Origin: Candidatus Raymondbacteria bacterium RIFOXYA2_FULL_49_16
Lineage (GTDB): Bacteria > Fibrobacterota > OXYB2-FULL-49-7 > XYB2-FULL-49-35
Assembly: GCA_001789205.1 (NCBI GenBank)
Contig: MFYT01000063.1
Coordinates: 1 to 40,429, forward strand
DNA length: 40,429 bases
Reading direction: 5' to 3'
Shown: positions 27,930-35,835 of the stretch, piece by piece
Position numbering within the stretch: the first letter of the stretch is position 1
How the letters are laid out: each line of letters begins with the position of its first letter
Translations under genes and position numbers: made by a program
Notes under the pieces: generated by a model
Seen by the model: the letters and a program-made list of their open reading frames with translations, nothing else
Databases searched by the model: none
Told to the model about the DNA's origin: nothing

Positions 27930-28351
27930 TTACGAGCCCCAATTTCCTCAATTGCCTCGCGCACGCTTTTCAGCAATTGATCGCTTTCGAACGGCTTTGT
28001 GAAATACGCCTTGGCGCCGTTTGCCATTGCCCTTGCATGGATATTCTCGTCGTGCAGCGCGGTAATGAAAATGACCGGCAGTGCGGACCCCGCGGACTTT
28101 AATGTATCCTGAAGTTCAAGCCCGTTCATGCTCGGCATGTGAATGTCGATAATGGCGCAGCCCGGCGATTTTATTTTTCCCGACCCAATAAACTCTGCGG
28201 CGGAACAATATGTTTCAACAGCATAGCCCGCGGACTTGAAAAGCCTGTACAGCGCCTTGCGCACTGAAGGATCGTCGTCAACAACAAAAACACAAAAGGA
28301 AATGGCGGTATTCGTCATGTTTTCTACCAGCATGTATGTTAGTATACGCAT
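27926..28351 (-). CDS. Single-domain FixJ-type receiver
   Basis: Up to 141 residues; alternative ATGs exist at 28333 and 28318, and none has a clear ribosome site. The receiver (about 19-138) has Asp69 in [16 protein letters not shown] and Lys119, and is most like the FixJ/NarL receiver encoded at 28882-29508, but it has no DNA-binding domain. It is the first gene of the chemosensory operon and could act as the CheY-like output or as a phosphate sink. The 126 bases ahead of it must hold the operon promoter; I could not resolve a convincing -35/-10 pair there. Confidence 0.88.
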   Translation of the reverse strand: MRILTYMLVENMTNTAISFCVFVVDDDPSVRKALYRLFKSAGYAVETYCSAAEFIGSGKIKSPGCAIIDIHMPSMNGLELQDTLKSAGSALPVIFITALHDENIHARAMANGAKAYFTKPFESDQLLKSVREAIEEIGARK

Positions 28352-28477
28352 CCTGCCGTTGTCCTGGATATTGGACCTTAGGCCTATACTCTGTAAGAAT
28401 TGTAGTTTTTTGTCGGTTTAATTGTTATTGTCGAAGGGTAGCCGGCGGGAAATCCATTGCAATCGTTGCGGTGGCTG

Positions 28478-28726
28478 TCAGGCAGAACGCATCGACACGT
28501 GCTGGGTAATGTTTTTCTTACTTAAATCACATTTTTTGTGGAAAAGCGAGCGGCCGCATTTTTTAGGCTCTTTCGTATGCGGACAGGAAATCTTCGCGCG
28601 AGATACCAGAAGGCCTGAAACGCCGAAGGTTTCTATATGAAAAGCGATAGCTGACTTCACATCGGCCAAGGCTGCCTCATAGGTGTCTCCCTGGCCGACA
28701 ATTATTGATGAATGACGCCCCTGCAA
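28478..28726 (-). pseudogene. HicB-type antitoxin relic
   Basis: Only residues VGQGDTYEAALADVKSAIAFHIETFG match the HicB/UPF0150 antitoxin fold. The normal N-terminal strands are missing and replaced by codons from the repeat at 28710, the only start is a TTG inside that repeat, and the C-terminal 45 residues look unrelated. No HicA partner is present. The gene is probably broken by the repeat insertion. Confidence 0.55.
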
Positions 28727-28844
28727 TGATCCCCCCGCGGAGCGCCTATCCCTGGAACGCCCCCCTCAACAAGGGGGCATCTTTCGGAAAAAATATTGGG
28801 GGGATCCTTGGCATTCAGGCATTTACTGTACAGGGGCGTCATTC
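28710..28844. repeat. MITE-like palindromic element
   Basis: Perfect 14-bp terminal inverted repeats, GAATGACGCCCCTG (28710-28723) and its complement (28831-28844). A second inner inverted pair GATCCCCCC/GGGGGGATC (28728-28736, 28798-28806) surrounds a central GCCCCC/GGGGGC hairpin (28759-28778). It has no coding capacity. It disrupts the HicB-like frame. Confidence 0.8.
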
Positions 28845-28859
28845 TGCAACACTGACATC

Positions 28860-28881
28860 TATTGATGAATGACGCCCCTGC
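28860..28881. repeat. Third copy of the element end, as direct repeat
   Basis: 22 bases identical to 28703-28724, in direct orientation, ending exactly at the base before the stop codon of the FixJ-like gene. It may be a fragment of another copy or a duplication made on insertion. Confidence 0.8.
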
Positions 28882-29508
28882 TTACGACCTCCGAAGCCCC
28901 GCTTCCTGCTCAAAACGCACAAGCTCTGCCACTGACCCTGCCTTCATCTTCTCCATGACGCGGTGCCGGTGTACTTTGACCGTTTTCTCGGCAATCTTCA
29001 ATTCAGCGGCGATCTGCTTATTGAGCATCCCGGTGATAACCAACCTGAACACATCTCGCTCACGGTTGGTCAAAAACTGTATCCGCGCCTGAATTTCTTT
29101 TTTATGTATCCGGGCAGGAAAATCCTTTGTCTCTTTTTTAAGCACCTTTTCAATCGCGGACAACAGCTCCTGGCTTTCAAACGGCTTGGTCAGGACATCC
29201 ATTGCGCCTGCCTTCATGGCCTTTACACTCATGGGGATATCAGCATGTCCGGTAATGAAAATGATCGGCACATTGCGGTCTGATATGGAATTCAGCGTTT
29301 CCTGCAACGCAAGCCCGTCCATGCCCGGCATGGATATATCAAGAAGCAGGCACGAGGAACTCTCAATCCTGGGGCATGCAAGGAAGTCTTCTGCAGAAGC
29401 AAATGCCTTTGCCTCGTACCCTGAAGTCCTTACCAGGCGGCACAGGCTTTTGCGCACAGAAGGGTCATCGTCAACGATATAGACCAAGGGTTGAACGCCG
29501 GATATCAT
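28882..29508 (-). CDS. FixJ-like response regulator: receiver-LuxR HTH
   Basis: 208 residues. The receiver (about 6-122) has Asp57 in LLLDISMPGMDGL and Lys108 in VLTKPFES, with the FixJ-family pattern ITGHADIPMSVKAMKAGA. A LuxR/GerE helix-turn-helix follows (about 144-205: LTNRERDVFRLVITGMLNKQ, AEKTVKVHRHRVMEKM). Phosphorylation should promote dimerisation and DNA binding. Its ATG overlaps the stop of the kinase upstream (ATGA), making the two a standard two-component pair. Confidence 0.95.
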   Translation of the reverse strand: MISGVQPLVYIVDDDPSVRKSLCRLVRTSGYEAKAFASAEDFLACPRIESSSCLLLDISMPGMDGLALQETLNSISDRNVPIIFITGHADIPMSVKAMKAGAMDVLTKPFESQELLSAIEKVLKKETKDFPARIHKKEIQARIQFLTNRERDVFRLVITGMLNKQIAAELKIAEKTVKVHRHRVMEKMKAGSVAELVRFEQEAGLRRS

Positions 29509-30401
29509 GGATTTCCCGTGTGAATAGGAAGGGTGAAGCTGACTGTTGCGCCCTTGTCAGGGTTGTTGCGGACCGACAGTCTGCCGCCGTGGCTCTCAAC
29601 AATGGATTTGCAGGTCGCAAGCCCCAGGCCCAAACCATTGGGCTTGGTGGTAAAAAATGTTTCAAAGGCCTTGCTCGACTCGGTTTTGCTAAAACCATGC
29701 CCGCAATCAGAAATGTCCACAAGCACGTTCCCGCTGTTGTCCGTGCCTGCGCTTACCGTAATCATTCGGTCAGTGGACGCGGCCTTTTCCATGGCATCGC
29801 ACCCGTTCATGACCAGGTTCAGGATGACCTGCTGGATTTGGACGCGGTTTCCAAGCACCTTGGGCAGGTTCGGGTCAAACGCCTTTTGGATCGTGATGCT
29901 CCGTATGGCCAAATCGCTGTGGCTCAGGACCAGCACTTCCTCCAACAAGCCAGCCATATCGAGCGGTTCCCGTTTTATTTCGCCCTTTTTCAGGTAATTC
30001 CGCAACTCCTTGATCACAGCGCTTATCCGGCGGTTGTCGTCCATAATGTCCTTCAGGGCGTCCCGCACTTCATCCATATCGGGTTTTTCAGCATCCAGGA
30101 ACCGCAGTATGGACTGCGCGTTGCTTAAAATGGCGGCCAGGGGCTGGTTTATCTCATGCGCCAGGGAGGTGGCAAGTTCGTTCATGGCCGCGCTCCTGCC
30201 CATGTGCAGGAGCGCTTCATGCTGTTTCAGCCGTTCCGTATCTGTCTGCTTTTGCTCCGTGATATCCTCGAATATATCGACAATCTCCGCTGACCGTATT
30301 TCACTTTTCTTCAATTCTTCTTCCAATTGCTTTCTTTCAGTGATGTCGCGGGTAGTGCAAATGATTTTTTTCATGGTTTCCCCGGAATCTCTTGCTGGCA
30401 T
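29505..30401 (-). CDS. FixL-class histidine kinase with truncated sensor
   Basis: 298 residues. The N-terminus starts with CTTRDITERKQLEEELKK, which is normally the last strand and exit helix of a PAS domain; the rest of the PAS is missing, and a second short piece FEDITEQKQ follows. HisKA has His82 in LAHEINQPLAAILSNAQ, the FixL/DctB type. The ATPase domain has N-box NLVMNGCDAM, G1 SDCGHGF and G2 GLGLGLATC. The sensor has probably been lost, so the kinase may be constitutive or driven by partners. It is coupled to the FixJ-like regulator. Confidence 0.88.
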   Translation of the reverse strand: MPARDSGETMKKIICTTRDITERKQLEEELKKSEIRSAEIVDIFEDITEQKQTDTERLKQHEALLHMGRSAAMNELATSLAHEINQPLAAILSNAQSILRFLDAEKPDMDEVRDALKDIMDDNRRISAVIKELRNYLKKGEIKREPLDMAGLLEEVLVLSHSDLAIRSITIQKAFDPNLPKVLGNRVQIQQVILNLVMNGCDAMEKAASTDRMITVSAGTDNSGNVLVDISDCGHGFSKTESSKAFETFFTTKPNGLGLGLATCKSIVESHGGRLSVRNNPDKGATVSFTLPIHTGNP

Positions 30402-30523
30402 GTATTCAGGGAGGCTATTTCTCGGCGTTGAACGCTAAACAACAAAGAGTGTCTTAGACTTATAATATCGTTTATTGTCAGCTATTTCCCAATAACTATG
30501 GTTCATTGTATCATCAAAACTAC

Positions 30524-30556
30524 AATACCTATGATACCTACGATACCTACAAATAC
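30524..30556. repeat. Short tandem repeat (9-bp unit)
   Basis: Three full units of GATACCTAC or a close variant, plus a partial fourth, lie in the 154 bases between the FixL-like kinase start and the small ORF at 30556. The phase is one base short of a helical turn. It may be a regulatory site for the FixLJ pair or simple slippage DNA. Confidence 0.7.
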
Positions 30557-30681
30557 TAGCGGCTGGTTTCTTTAAAAGAAACTTCATCATCATCAAAAAC
30601 CTCGTTATCAAGGAAATTCCGCACCTCTTCTGTCAATTCCTTGACTTCATCCTCGATTTTCTTGTCCTCAGACCAGCGCAT
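30556..30681 (-). CDS. Possible small acidic protein (41 aa)
   Basis: A short frame begins MRWSEDKKIEDEVKELTEEV and ends in FKETSR, very acidic and predicted helical. The ribosome site is poor. It overlaps another short frame (30633-30800). A single frameshift would join the two. I do not recognise it. Confidence 0.35.
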   Translation of the reverse strand: MRWSEDKKIEDEVKELTEEVRNFLDNEVFDDDEVSFKETSR

Positions 30682-30800
30682 GGGACCCCCATTGTAAAAT
30701 TTATTTCTTTTTCAGCACAAGTGATTATTGCGTGAAAATCAGCGTGTTCCCTTTCAAAAATCGCCTCTGCCTCAGTATCAGTTTTACCCAGCATAGGCAT
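30633..30800 (-). CDS. Possible small protein (55 aa) overlapping the acyltransferase end
   Basis: It starts at ATG 30800 or 30794, inside the 3' end of the GNAT-fold gene, with the sequence GKTDTEAEAIFEREHADFHA. The first 38 residues look protein-like and the rest, which overlaps the 41-aa frame, does not. Possibly it is the front half of one small gene whose rear half is now out of frame. Function unknown. Confidence 0.3.
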   Translation of the reverse strand: MPMLGKTDTEAEAIFEREHADFHAIITCAEKEINFTMGVPCAGLRTRKSRMKSRN

Positions 30801-31617
30801 GCTCTGGCTGATGATTGCTCTTTACGGGCAGTCTGAGCCTCTTGGTCTTAAGGTTGGCCCTGAAATAGGTTTGCATCTGGAAATGGGTACGGCTGAGGGT
30901 AGCGAACTTTTGCTCGTGCAGCATGCAGTCCTTACGCATAAGACGCCACCTCTTAAGGTCTTGGCCATAGCGCACAAAATGGCCCGAATCCTGGAAAAAA
31001 AGCCGTTTGGTGTACATATTTTTCAGTTCAGGCGAATCGCCGTCGCAGGTAATGTACGAATAGACTGTATTTGTCTGCACGATCTTTGCCCAAATGGCCT
31101 TAAAAAGCATGTTCACCACAACGCAAACAGCCCTGTGGCCAAGCTCAAAGGAACGTCTGAGACGGTAAATTTCAGAGACAATGCAGTCGCCGCCCACATC
31201 CAACCCTGTACTGAAATGGTCTCCAGCCCGTTCTCCATCGGCAAGCACGGCATATTCCACTGGCAGCTTCAGCTTCCGTGATTTAACAATGTATTGGGCG
31301 CATCCAACAATTGTTGACCCTGTATCCCGGACAATAAAGGTTGCAGCTGTAGACCAATACTGGCGGTCGTAGGCGATTTCCTGGGACCGGTGCGGTAAAT
31401 CAGCAGGATAGCAGAAATTGAGGAATTCTCTGCGAAGTTCCTCGTCCATCTCCATTATCAGATGTTCGGACAGGGTAAAACCGCAGTTGTCGTCGAAATT
31501 AATAGGAGAAGCGATCCTGGGAAGGGTAAAAAACGACGAAAAATAGCTGATAGTGTTCCAATGATTTTTATGAACACGGCTGAGAATCCGGTCAACAATG
31601 CCGGCTTGGTTGCTCAT
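30784..31617 (-). CDS. GNAT-fold acyltransferase, LuxI/FeeM-like
   Basis: 277 residues, no signal or membrane segment. The pattern resembles N-acyl amino acid synthase (FeeM) and LuxI-type autoinducer synthases: an early segment EELRREFLNFCY, the core strand STIVGCAQYIVKSRKLKLPVEY, then VSEIYRLRRS (compare E-x-S-R-L in that group), an amphipathic helix VVVNMLFKAIWAKIV and a late YTKRLFFQDSG. Such enzymes join a fatty acyl chain to an amino acid or S-adenosylmethionine. The resemblance is by motif pattern only. The start overlaps the upstream kinase stop as ATGA, so synthesis is coupled to a sensor. Confidence 0.6.
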   Translation of the reverse strand: MSNQAGIVDRILSRVHKNHWNTISYFSSFFTLPRIASPINFDDNCGFTLSEHLIMEMDEELRREFLNFCYPADLPHRSQEIAYDRQYWSTAATFIVRDTGSTIVGCAQYIVKSRKLKLPVEYAVLADGERAGDHFSTGLDVGGDCIVSEIYRLRRSFELGHRAVCVVVNMLFKAIWAKIVQTNTVYSYITCDGDSPELKNMYTKRLFFQDSGHFVRYGQDLKRWRLMRKDCMLHEQKFATLSRTHFQMQTYFRANLKTKRLRLPVKSNHQPEHAYAG

Positions 31618-32408
31618 GCTGCAAAAGAGGTTTCCTTGAGGGGAAGAAAAATCTCGAAAAGCGCTCCCTCGCCTTTTTTGCTGACAACATGTATGGTGCC
31701 GCCATGCGATTCGGCAAAAAGCCGCACATTGGTAAGGCCAAGGCCAGTGCCTTTTTCACCCTTGGTAGTAAAATAGGGCGTAAAAAGATTTGGCAATATG
31801 TTTTCGGAAATACCCTTGCCGCTGTCCTGCACGGCAATGATGACATACCTGCCGTCGGTTTCAATTGCCCTTGCCGAGATGGAGACAATGCCAGGCCCAT
31901 GCATTGCCTGGGCGGCATTTACCACGAGGTTGAGCACGGCGTTTTGCACATGCTGGGGAAAAGCCTGCACATAAAGCGGGTTTGCCGGCACGTTTAAATG
32001 CACCATTATTGATTTATCTATTATGACGTCTGCGGAAATTGCCGCGTCTTCAAGCACTTTGCAGACATCGACAAGAGGTTTTTTGCCAACTGGTTTAGCC
32101 TTGAGCTCCATGATTGTGTCAAGCGCCTGGCGTGCCCGTTCAACGATGAGATCGCAATGTTTTTTCGCGGTACTGCCTTCGGGTTCGCGCATGCCCAGAA
32201 GCGTGGCATGGCCAATAAGAACATGCACTGTATTACGAAAATCGTGGAGGGTGCGGGAAACCGAACTCAAGTATTCGTCAAGGTCCATGGCACTGTCAAC
32301 TTTCCCCATGGGTGGAAAAGTTTTTTCTGACGACTGCGCAACCGATTGCCCGCATCCTGCCACGAGGGGATTTCCTTTTTGCCGTGAAAGTTCAAGTAAT
32401 TGATTCAT
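31614..32408 (-). CDS. Small soluble histidine kinase
   Basis: 264 residues. There is no sensor domain: about 45 N-terminal residues precede a HisKA-like hairpin with His55 in SRTLHDFRNTVHVLIGHATL. The ATPase domain (about 145-258) has N-box NLVVNAAQAM, G1 QDSGKGI and G2 GTGLGL. The true start is uncertain: ATG 32408 has a weak ribosome site, and internal ATGs exist at residues 34 and 41. The 161 AT-rich bases upstream (32409-32569) separate it from the receiver-AraC gene and probably hold a promoter, but I see no clear -35/-10 pair. A likely partner is the receiver-AraC protein. Confidence 0.85.
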   Translation of the reverse strand: MNQLLELSRQKGNPLVAGCGQSVAQSSEKTFPPMGKVDSAMDLDEYLSSVSRTLHDFRNTVHVLIGHATLLGMREPEGSTAKKHCDLIVERARQALDTIMELKAKPVGKKPLVDVCKVLEDAAISADVIIDKSIMVHLNVPANPLYVQAFPQHVQNAVLNLVVNAAQAMHGPGIVSISARAIETDGRYVIIAVQDSGKGISENILPNLFTPYFTTKGEKGTGLGLTNVRLFAESHGGTIHVVSKKGEGALFEIFLPLKETSFAA

Positions 32409-32569
32409 ATCTTACAATTAAAGATAATCTAAAATTCTGAAAAAAACAGGCCCATTACCTACATACTTTTTGTCAAAACAAGCAACTTTTCTTGCTAATT
32501 TATGCTGTTTTTAATAAATTTAACGAAAATACAATAACTTGTTGTCTATTTAACAAATAAATTAACTAG

Positions 32570-33268
32570 TTAAATATGCAGGCCAAAAAGGAGAAAAAAA
32601 GTTGAAACATGCTCTTTTAGCAGCCTGGTAGATGAATACCCCAGTATAAAAGCCTTTTCTTCCATGGTAAAATGCGGCCTGATCAATTGAAGGCCCACGG
32701 CTTTTATCCGCTTTCGAAAATCCAAAAAGTCCTTGAATGAATAGCCAAGTGCGTCTTTTATCGAGCGTTTAAAACGCCAATCGTCAGGTTCTTTCCCGAT
32801 AACACCTCTGACTTCGTCATAATATCCGACAAAGGCCGTTTTCCTGCGTTCTAATGATTCCGCGAACCCTTTTTTAAGCCCAGCGAGAATCACTTGAAAT
32901 CCTTTGTTCTTGTCAATAAAAAAGTCCGGGTTGCACCTGCCTGCCTTAAACGCGGCATCAAAAGTATGGCCTGTTACCGCTATGGTATATGTTGTTGGCG
33001 ACGCTTCTTTCACCGAGAGAATAACTTTATCGCCCGACATGCCCGGCATATTTATATCGCTTATGCATACGTCGATATATGCCTGTTCCAAAAGGGCAAG
33101 AGAGTGCTCTGGTTCAAGACAGCTAAAGACCACGGTATTGGGCTGGCTCCGCACAATGGCCTCGCAAAGCGTTCCTAAAAAGAGGTCGTCATCGTCCACC
33201 ACAAGCACAGACCTGAACACTTTTTTAAAATCAGCCTTCTCTCCAAGAAAAGCTTTTATATGGGCCAT
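32570..33268 (-). CDS. Receiver-AraC-type response regulator
   Basis: 232 residues. The receiver (about 20-140) has the acidic run DDDD at 25-28, Asp71 in VCISDINMPGMSG and Lys120 or Lys122. The C-terminus matches an AraC/XylS DNA-binding domain from its first recognition helix on: GYSFKDFLDFRKRIKAVGLQ, then the second helix-turn-helix MEEKAFILGYSSTRLLKEHV and a final FFLLFGL. The first helix-turn-helix is degenerate. It begins 2 bases after the hybrid kinase stop, so the two are co-transcribed. The stop codon lies inside the perfect palindrome TTAACTAGTTAA (32562-32573). Confidence 0.82.
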   Translation of the reverse strand: MAHIKAFLGEKADFKKVFRSVLVVDDDDLFLGTLCEAIVRSQPNTVVFSCLEPEHSLALLEQAYIDVCISDINMPGMSGDKVILSVKEASPTTYTIAVTGHTFDAAFKAGRCNPDFFIDKNKGFQVILAGLKKGFAESLERRKTAFVGYYDEVRGVIGKEPDDWRFKRSIKDALGYSFKDFLDFRKRIKAVGLQLIRPHFTMEEKAFILGYSSTRLLKEHVSTFFLLFGLHI

Positions 33269-33270
33269 GC

Positions 33271-35835
33271 CTACCCCCTTTTTTCAGAAAGCCTGTTAAA
33301 AGCATTCAGGAGCATTGGTCCATCAACTGGTTTTGAAAGTACTATCTCTCCTTCGGCCGGCCTTCGGATATTTACTGCAATATATCCTGTCATGAAAAGA
33401 AGCCGTATGTCCGGCCTCCGTAAGCGGATTTTATCAGCTAGTTCAACGCCGTCTATATCGGGCAAAATAATGTCGAGTACCGCGTACGAGACGGATTTTG
33501 CCCGTTCCCCTTCGAACCAGCGCAGCGTATCCTCGCTGTTGGCGAACTCTATTGTGGCGTAACCCTTTTTCTGGAGCATTTCAGCTACATACTCCCGGAC
33601 AAGGTTATCATCATCTACCACCATGACCAAACCATTGGTCGACATGCTGCTTCCTTTCAAGGCCGCGATATCGTGTTGCTCCCCTGCTGCCAAGGGAAGT
33701 TCAATGGCAAACGTGGCGCCTTCACCTGGCCGGGAATCGACCACTATATTGCCCTGGTGGCTGCGGACAATACCATAAACCACGGACAACCCCAGACCCG
33801 TGCCTTTGCCCTTTGTCTTGGTCGAGAAAAAAGGGTCAAAAATCTTCTCAATGATGTCCGGGGAAATACCGCCGCCAGTATCAGCCACTTTGATAAGCGC
33901 CAGCGCATTGGTCGACTCCGTGGTTATAGTTATACTGCCCTCTTTTTTTCCAATAGCGTCGCGCGAATTCATACACAGATTGAGGATACACTGGTGCAAT
34001 TTGCCTGGATCTCCTTTGACCACCAGGGGTTTTGTATCCAATACCAGGTTGACCGTGGTGCCTTTGTCCACTATGGGAATCGCCAGGTCAGCAACCTCCG
34101 AAACAACCGTATTCACGTCAAATAATTCAGACCCGCCCATGTCACCCCTGCTGAAGGTGCCCAGTTTGTCGATCAGATCGCGTGCGCGTATTGTGGCCTG
34201 GTAAATTATCTGGGCATTGCGGTGCGCCTTGGCGATTTCCGCTTCCTCGAGTATAAACTGGCTGCGGCCATTGATTGAGGTAAGTATATTTTTAAAATCG
34301 TGGGCGAGCCCACCCGCCATTTGTCCTAAAAGCTCCATTCGCTGGGACCGCACAACCTGTTCGTTCAGACGTTTGGTCTCGGTCACGTCCACGCCAATGC
34401 CTGCGACGCCTATAAAGGAACCGCTGTCGTCGAACAAAGGATAACTGTTTAAAGCGATTGATTTCCATTCATTGTTCTTTGTTTTAAAATGCACTTCCTG
34501 GAGTCTGGCTTCTTCGGTCAGCCGGTCCATGAGCCGTTGCGCGTTAAAATCCGCTCCTGGCGCGACCAACTGACCAAAATGCATTTCTTTTAATTCAGCC
34601 TCAGTATATCCGCTCTGCTCTTCCATGGCCCGATTTGCGTACATGAATTTTCCCGAGTGGTCAAAACCAATGATAATGGCTGGTGAATTTTCGTAGAGCG
34701 ACCGGTACCTGTTTTCAGTTGCCTCAAGTTTCTGCTGCATGCGGCGCTTTTCAGTAACGTCGCGCACGCTCACGAGAAAACCAGGCTGTTGCCGTTCATT
34801 GAGCAGGGATATGATGGTAGTATCACCGATCCGTTCCTTTTTCTCAGATGTGATATATGAATACTCCTCGGTAAGCGGCTGGCCATTCTGTTCGCGGCTT
34901 TTTTGCAGCCGGTTTCCATAATATACTGAGGAATATTTTTTTGACATAAAATCCCAAACATGGCGTCCTTCAAATTCCCCGGCTTCCCTGCCAAGCCATT
35001 TGCAAAAAACCGCGTTGGTATAGGTTATCCTTCCTTCAGTATCGAGCCAGATAACGCCCTCGCCAATATTTTCCATGAGATGCCGGTAAAAATTGCGCGA
35101 GGCCTCAATCGTATTGTTGAGGGCGAGAATTTCCGAATATTGCTTTTGGAGGCTCTGGTGGTTTTCCTCCATATGCTGGATAATGGACTTCTGGTCGCGA
35201 ACCCGGAAATTGAACACGTCCACTATCCTGCGGAAAATATTCGGCCGGGGTGTCCAGGTGACTTTGTAGTGGCTGTAGGGTTTACCTTCATTTGACACAC
35301 ACCGAATGTCCTCAATTATTACATCCTGCATTCCTTTTAACCGTAGAGTAGCCAAAGTCCAACCATAATTGAAGTCGTACATCTGGTTTGAATAGCGGGC
35401 CGGCTCATTTGGGATCCACAATATTTCAAGTTCGCCGTCTTTCAACAGTCGAGCTTTGACTTTAAGATTTTTATTCGAGTATTTTTCTACATTTTCGCCG
35501 ATTTTGTGTACTATAACTGAAAGCGGGGCAATCCGTAGAAAAAAAAGGAAAAAATTGCCTACTTCGCTTCGCAATATCTCTTCTGCCACGGAAATCAACA
35601 CTTTTGACCTACCTCCAAGCGCAATTTCGAGTTGTCGGGCCACCTGTGTCCAAGTGAGCCAATCTGTCCATTCCATGGGATTTTCCAGAATGCTTGGTGC
35701 CACTATTACTCCATCCAGAACACGCTCCACCAGACCTTTTTCCCTCGCATATTTTATCATTAGTGACGTGCCGTAACAAGACACTTCCAATGGAACATCA
35801 CCGGCCTTCACAGATAGGTCAACGTTGTTGTCCAA
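33271..35835 (-). CDS. Hybrid kinase: novel N-terminal sensor-PAS-PAS-HisKA-ATPase-receiver
   Basis: About 854 residues using TTG at 35835, which has GGAGG six bases upstream; ATGs at 35865 and 35919 would extend it further into the radical SAM gene. Residues 1-200 form a sensor I cannot name; its second half ([29 protein letters not shown]) resembles 4-vinyl-reductase/XylR_N-like ligand-binding domains. A coiled coil precedes two PAS domains (about 250-362 and 375-490). HisKA has His512 ([14 protein letters not shown]); the ATPase has [16 protein letters not shown] and GTGLGL. The receiver (736 on) has Asp788 and Lys835. It overlaps the radical SAM gene by 17 bases and directly precedes the receiver-AraC gene. 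Confidence 0.88.
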   Translation of the reverse strand: MDNNVDLSVKAGDVPLEVSCYGTSLMIKYAREKGLVERVLDGVIVAPSILENPMEWTDWLTWTQVARQLEIALGGRSKVLISVAEEILRSEVGNFFLFFLRIAPLSVIVHKIGENVEKYSNKNLKVKARLLKDGELEILWIPNEPARYSNQMYDFNYGWTLATLRLKGMQDVIIEDIRCVSNEGKPYSHYKVTWTPRPNIFRRIVDVFNFRVRDQKSIIQHMEENHQSLQKQYSEILALNNTIEASRNFYRHLMENIGEGVIWLDTEGRITYTNAVFCKWLGREAGEFEGRHVWDFMSKKYSSVYYGNRLQKSREQNGQPLTEEYSYITSEKKERIGDTTIISLLNERQQPGFLVSVRDVTEKRRMQQKLEATENRYRSLYENSPAIIIGFDHSGKFMYANRAMEEQSGYTEAELKEMHFGQLVAPGADFNAQRLMDRLTEEARLQEVHFKTKNNEWKSIALNSYPLFDDSGSFIGVAGIGVDVTETKRLNEQVVRSQRMELLGQMAGGLAHDFKNILTSINGRSQFILEEAEIAKAHRNAQIIYQATIRARDLIDKLGTFSRGDMGGSELFDVNTVVSEVADLAIPIVDKGTTVNLVLDTKPLVVKGDPGKLHQCILNLCMNSRDAIGKKEGSITITTESTNALALIKVADTGGGISPDIIEKIFDPFFSTKTKGKGTGLGLSVVYGIVRSHQGNIVVDSRPGEGATFAIELPLAAGEQHDIAALKGSSMSTNGLVMVVDDDNLVREYVAEMLQKKGYATIEFANSEDTLRWFEGERAKSVSYAVLDIILPDIDGVELADKIRLRRPDIRLLFMTGYIAVNIRRPAEGEIVLSKPVDGPMLLNAFNRLSEKRG

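Noticed and set aside
28352-28477. Sigma-70 promoter for the chemosensory operon
   Set aside because: Candidate TTCGAC and TACAAT hexamers are about 25 bases apart, too far for a promoter call.
28478-28726. Working HicB antitoxin
   Set aside because: Half the fold is missing, no HicA is present, and the only start lies inside a repeat.
30524-30556. Possible origin iterons
   Set aside because: Only three short units, with no replication initiator gene nearby.
32409-32569. TTGACA (minus strand, 32476-32471) as the promoter of the small kinase
   Set aside because: No acceptable -10 occurs 16 to 18 bases downstream.
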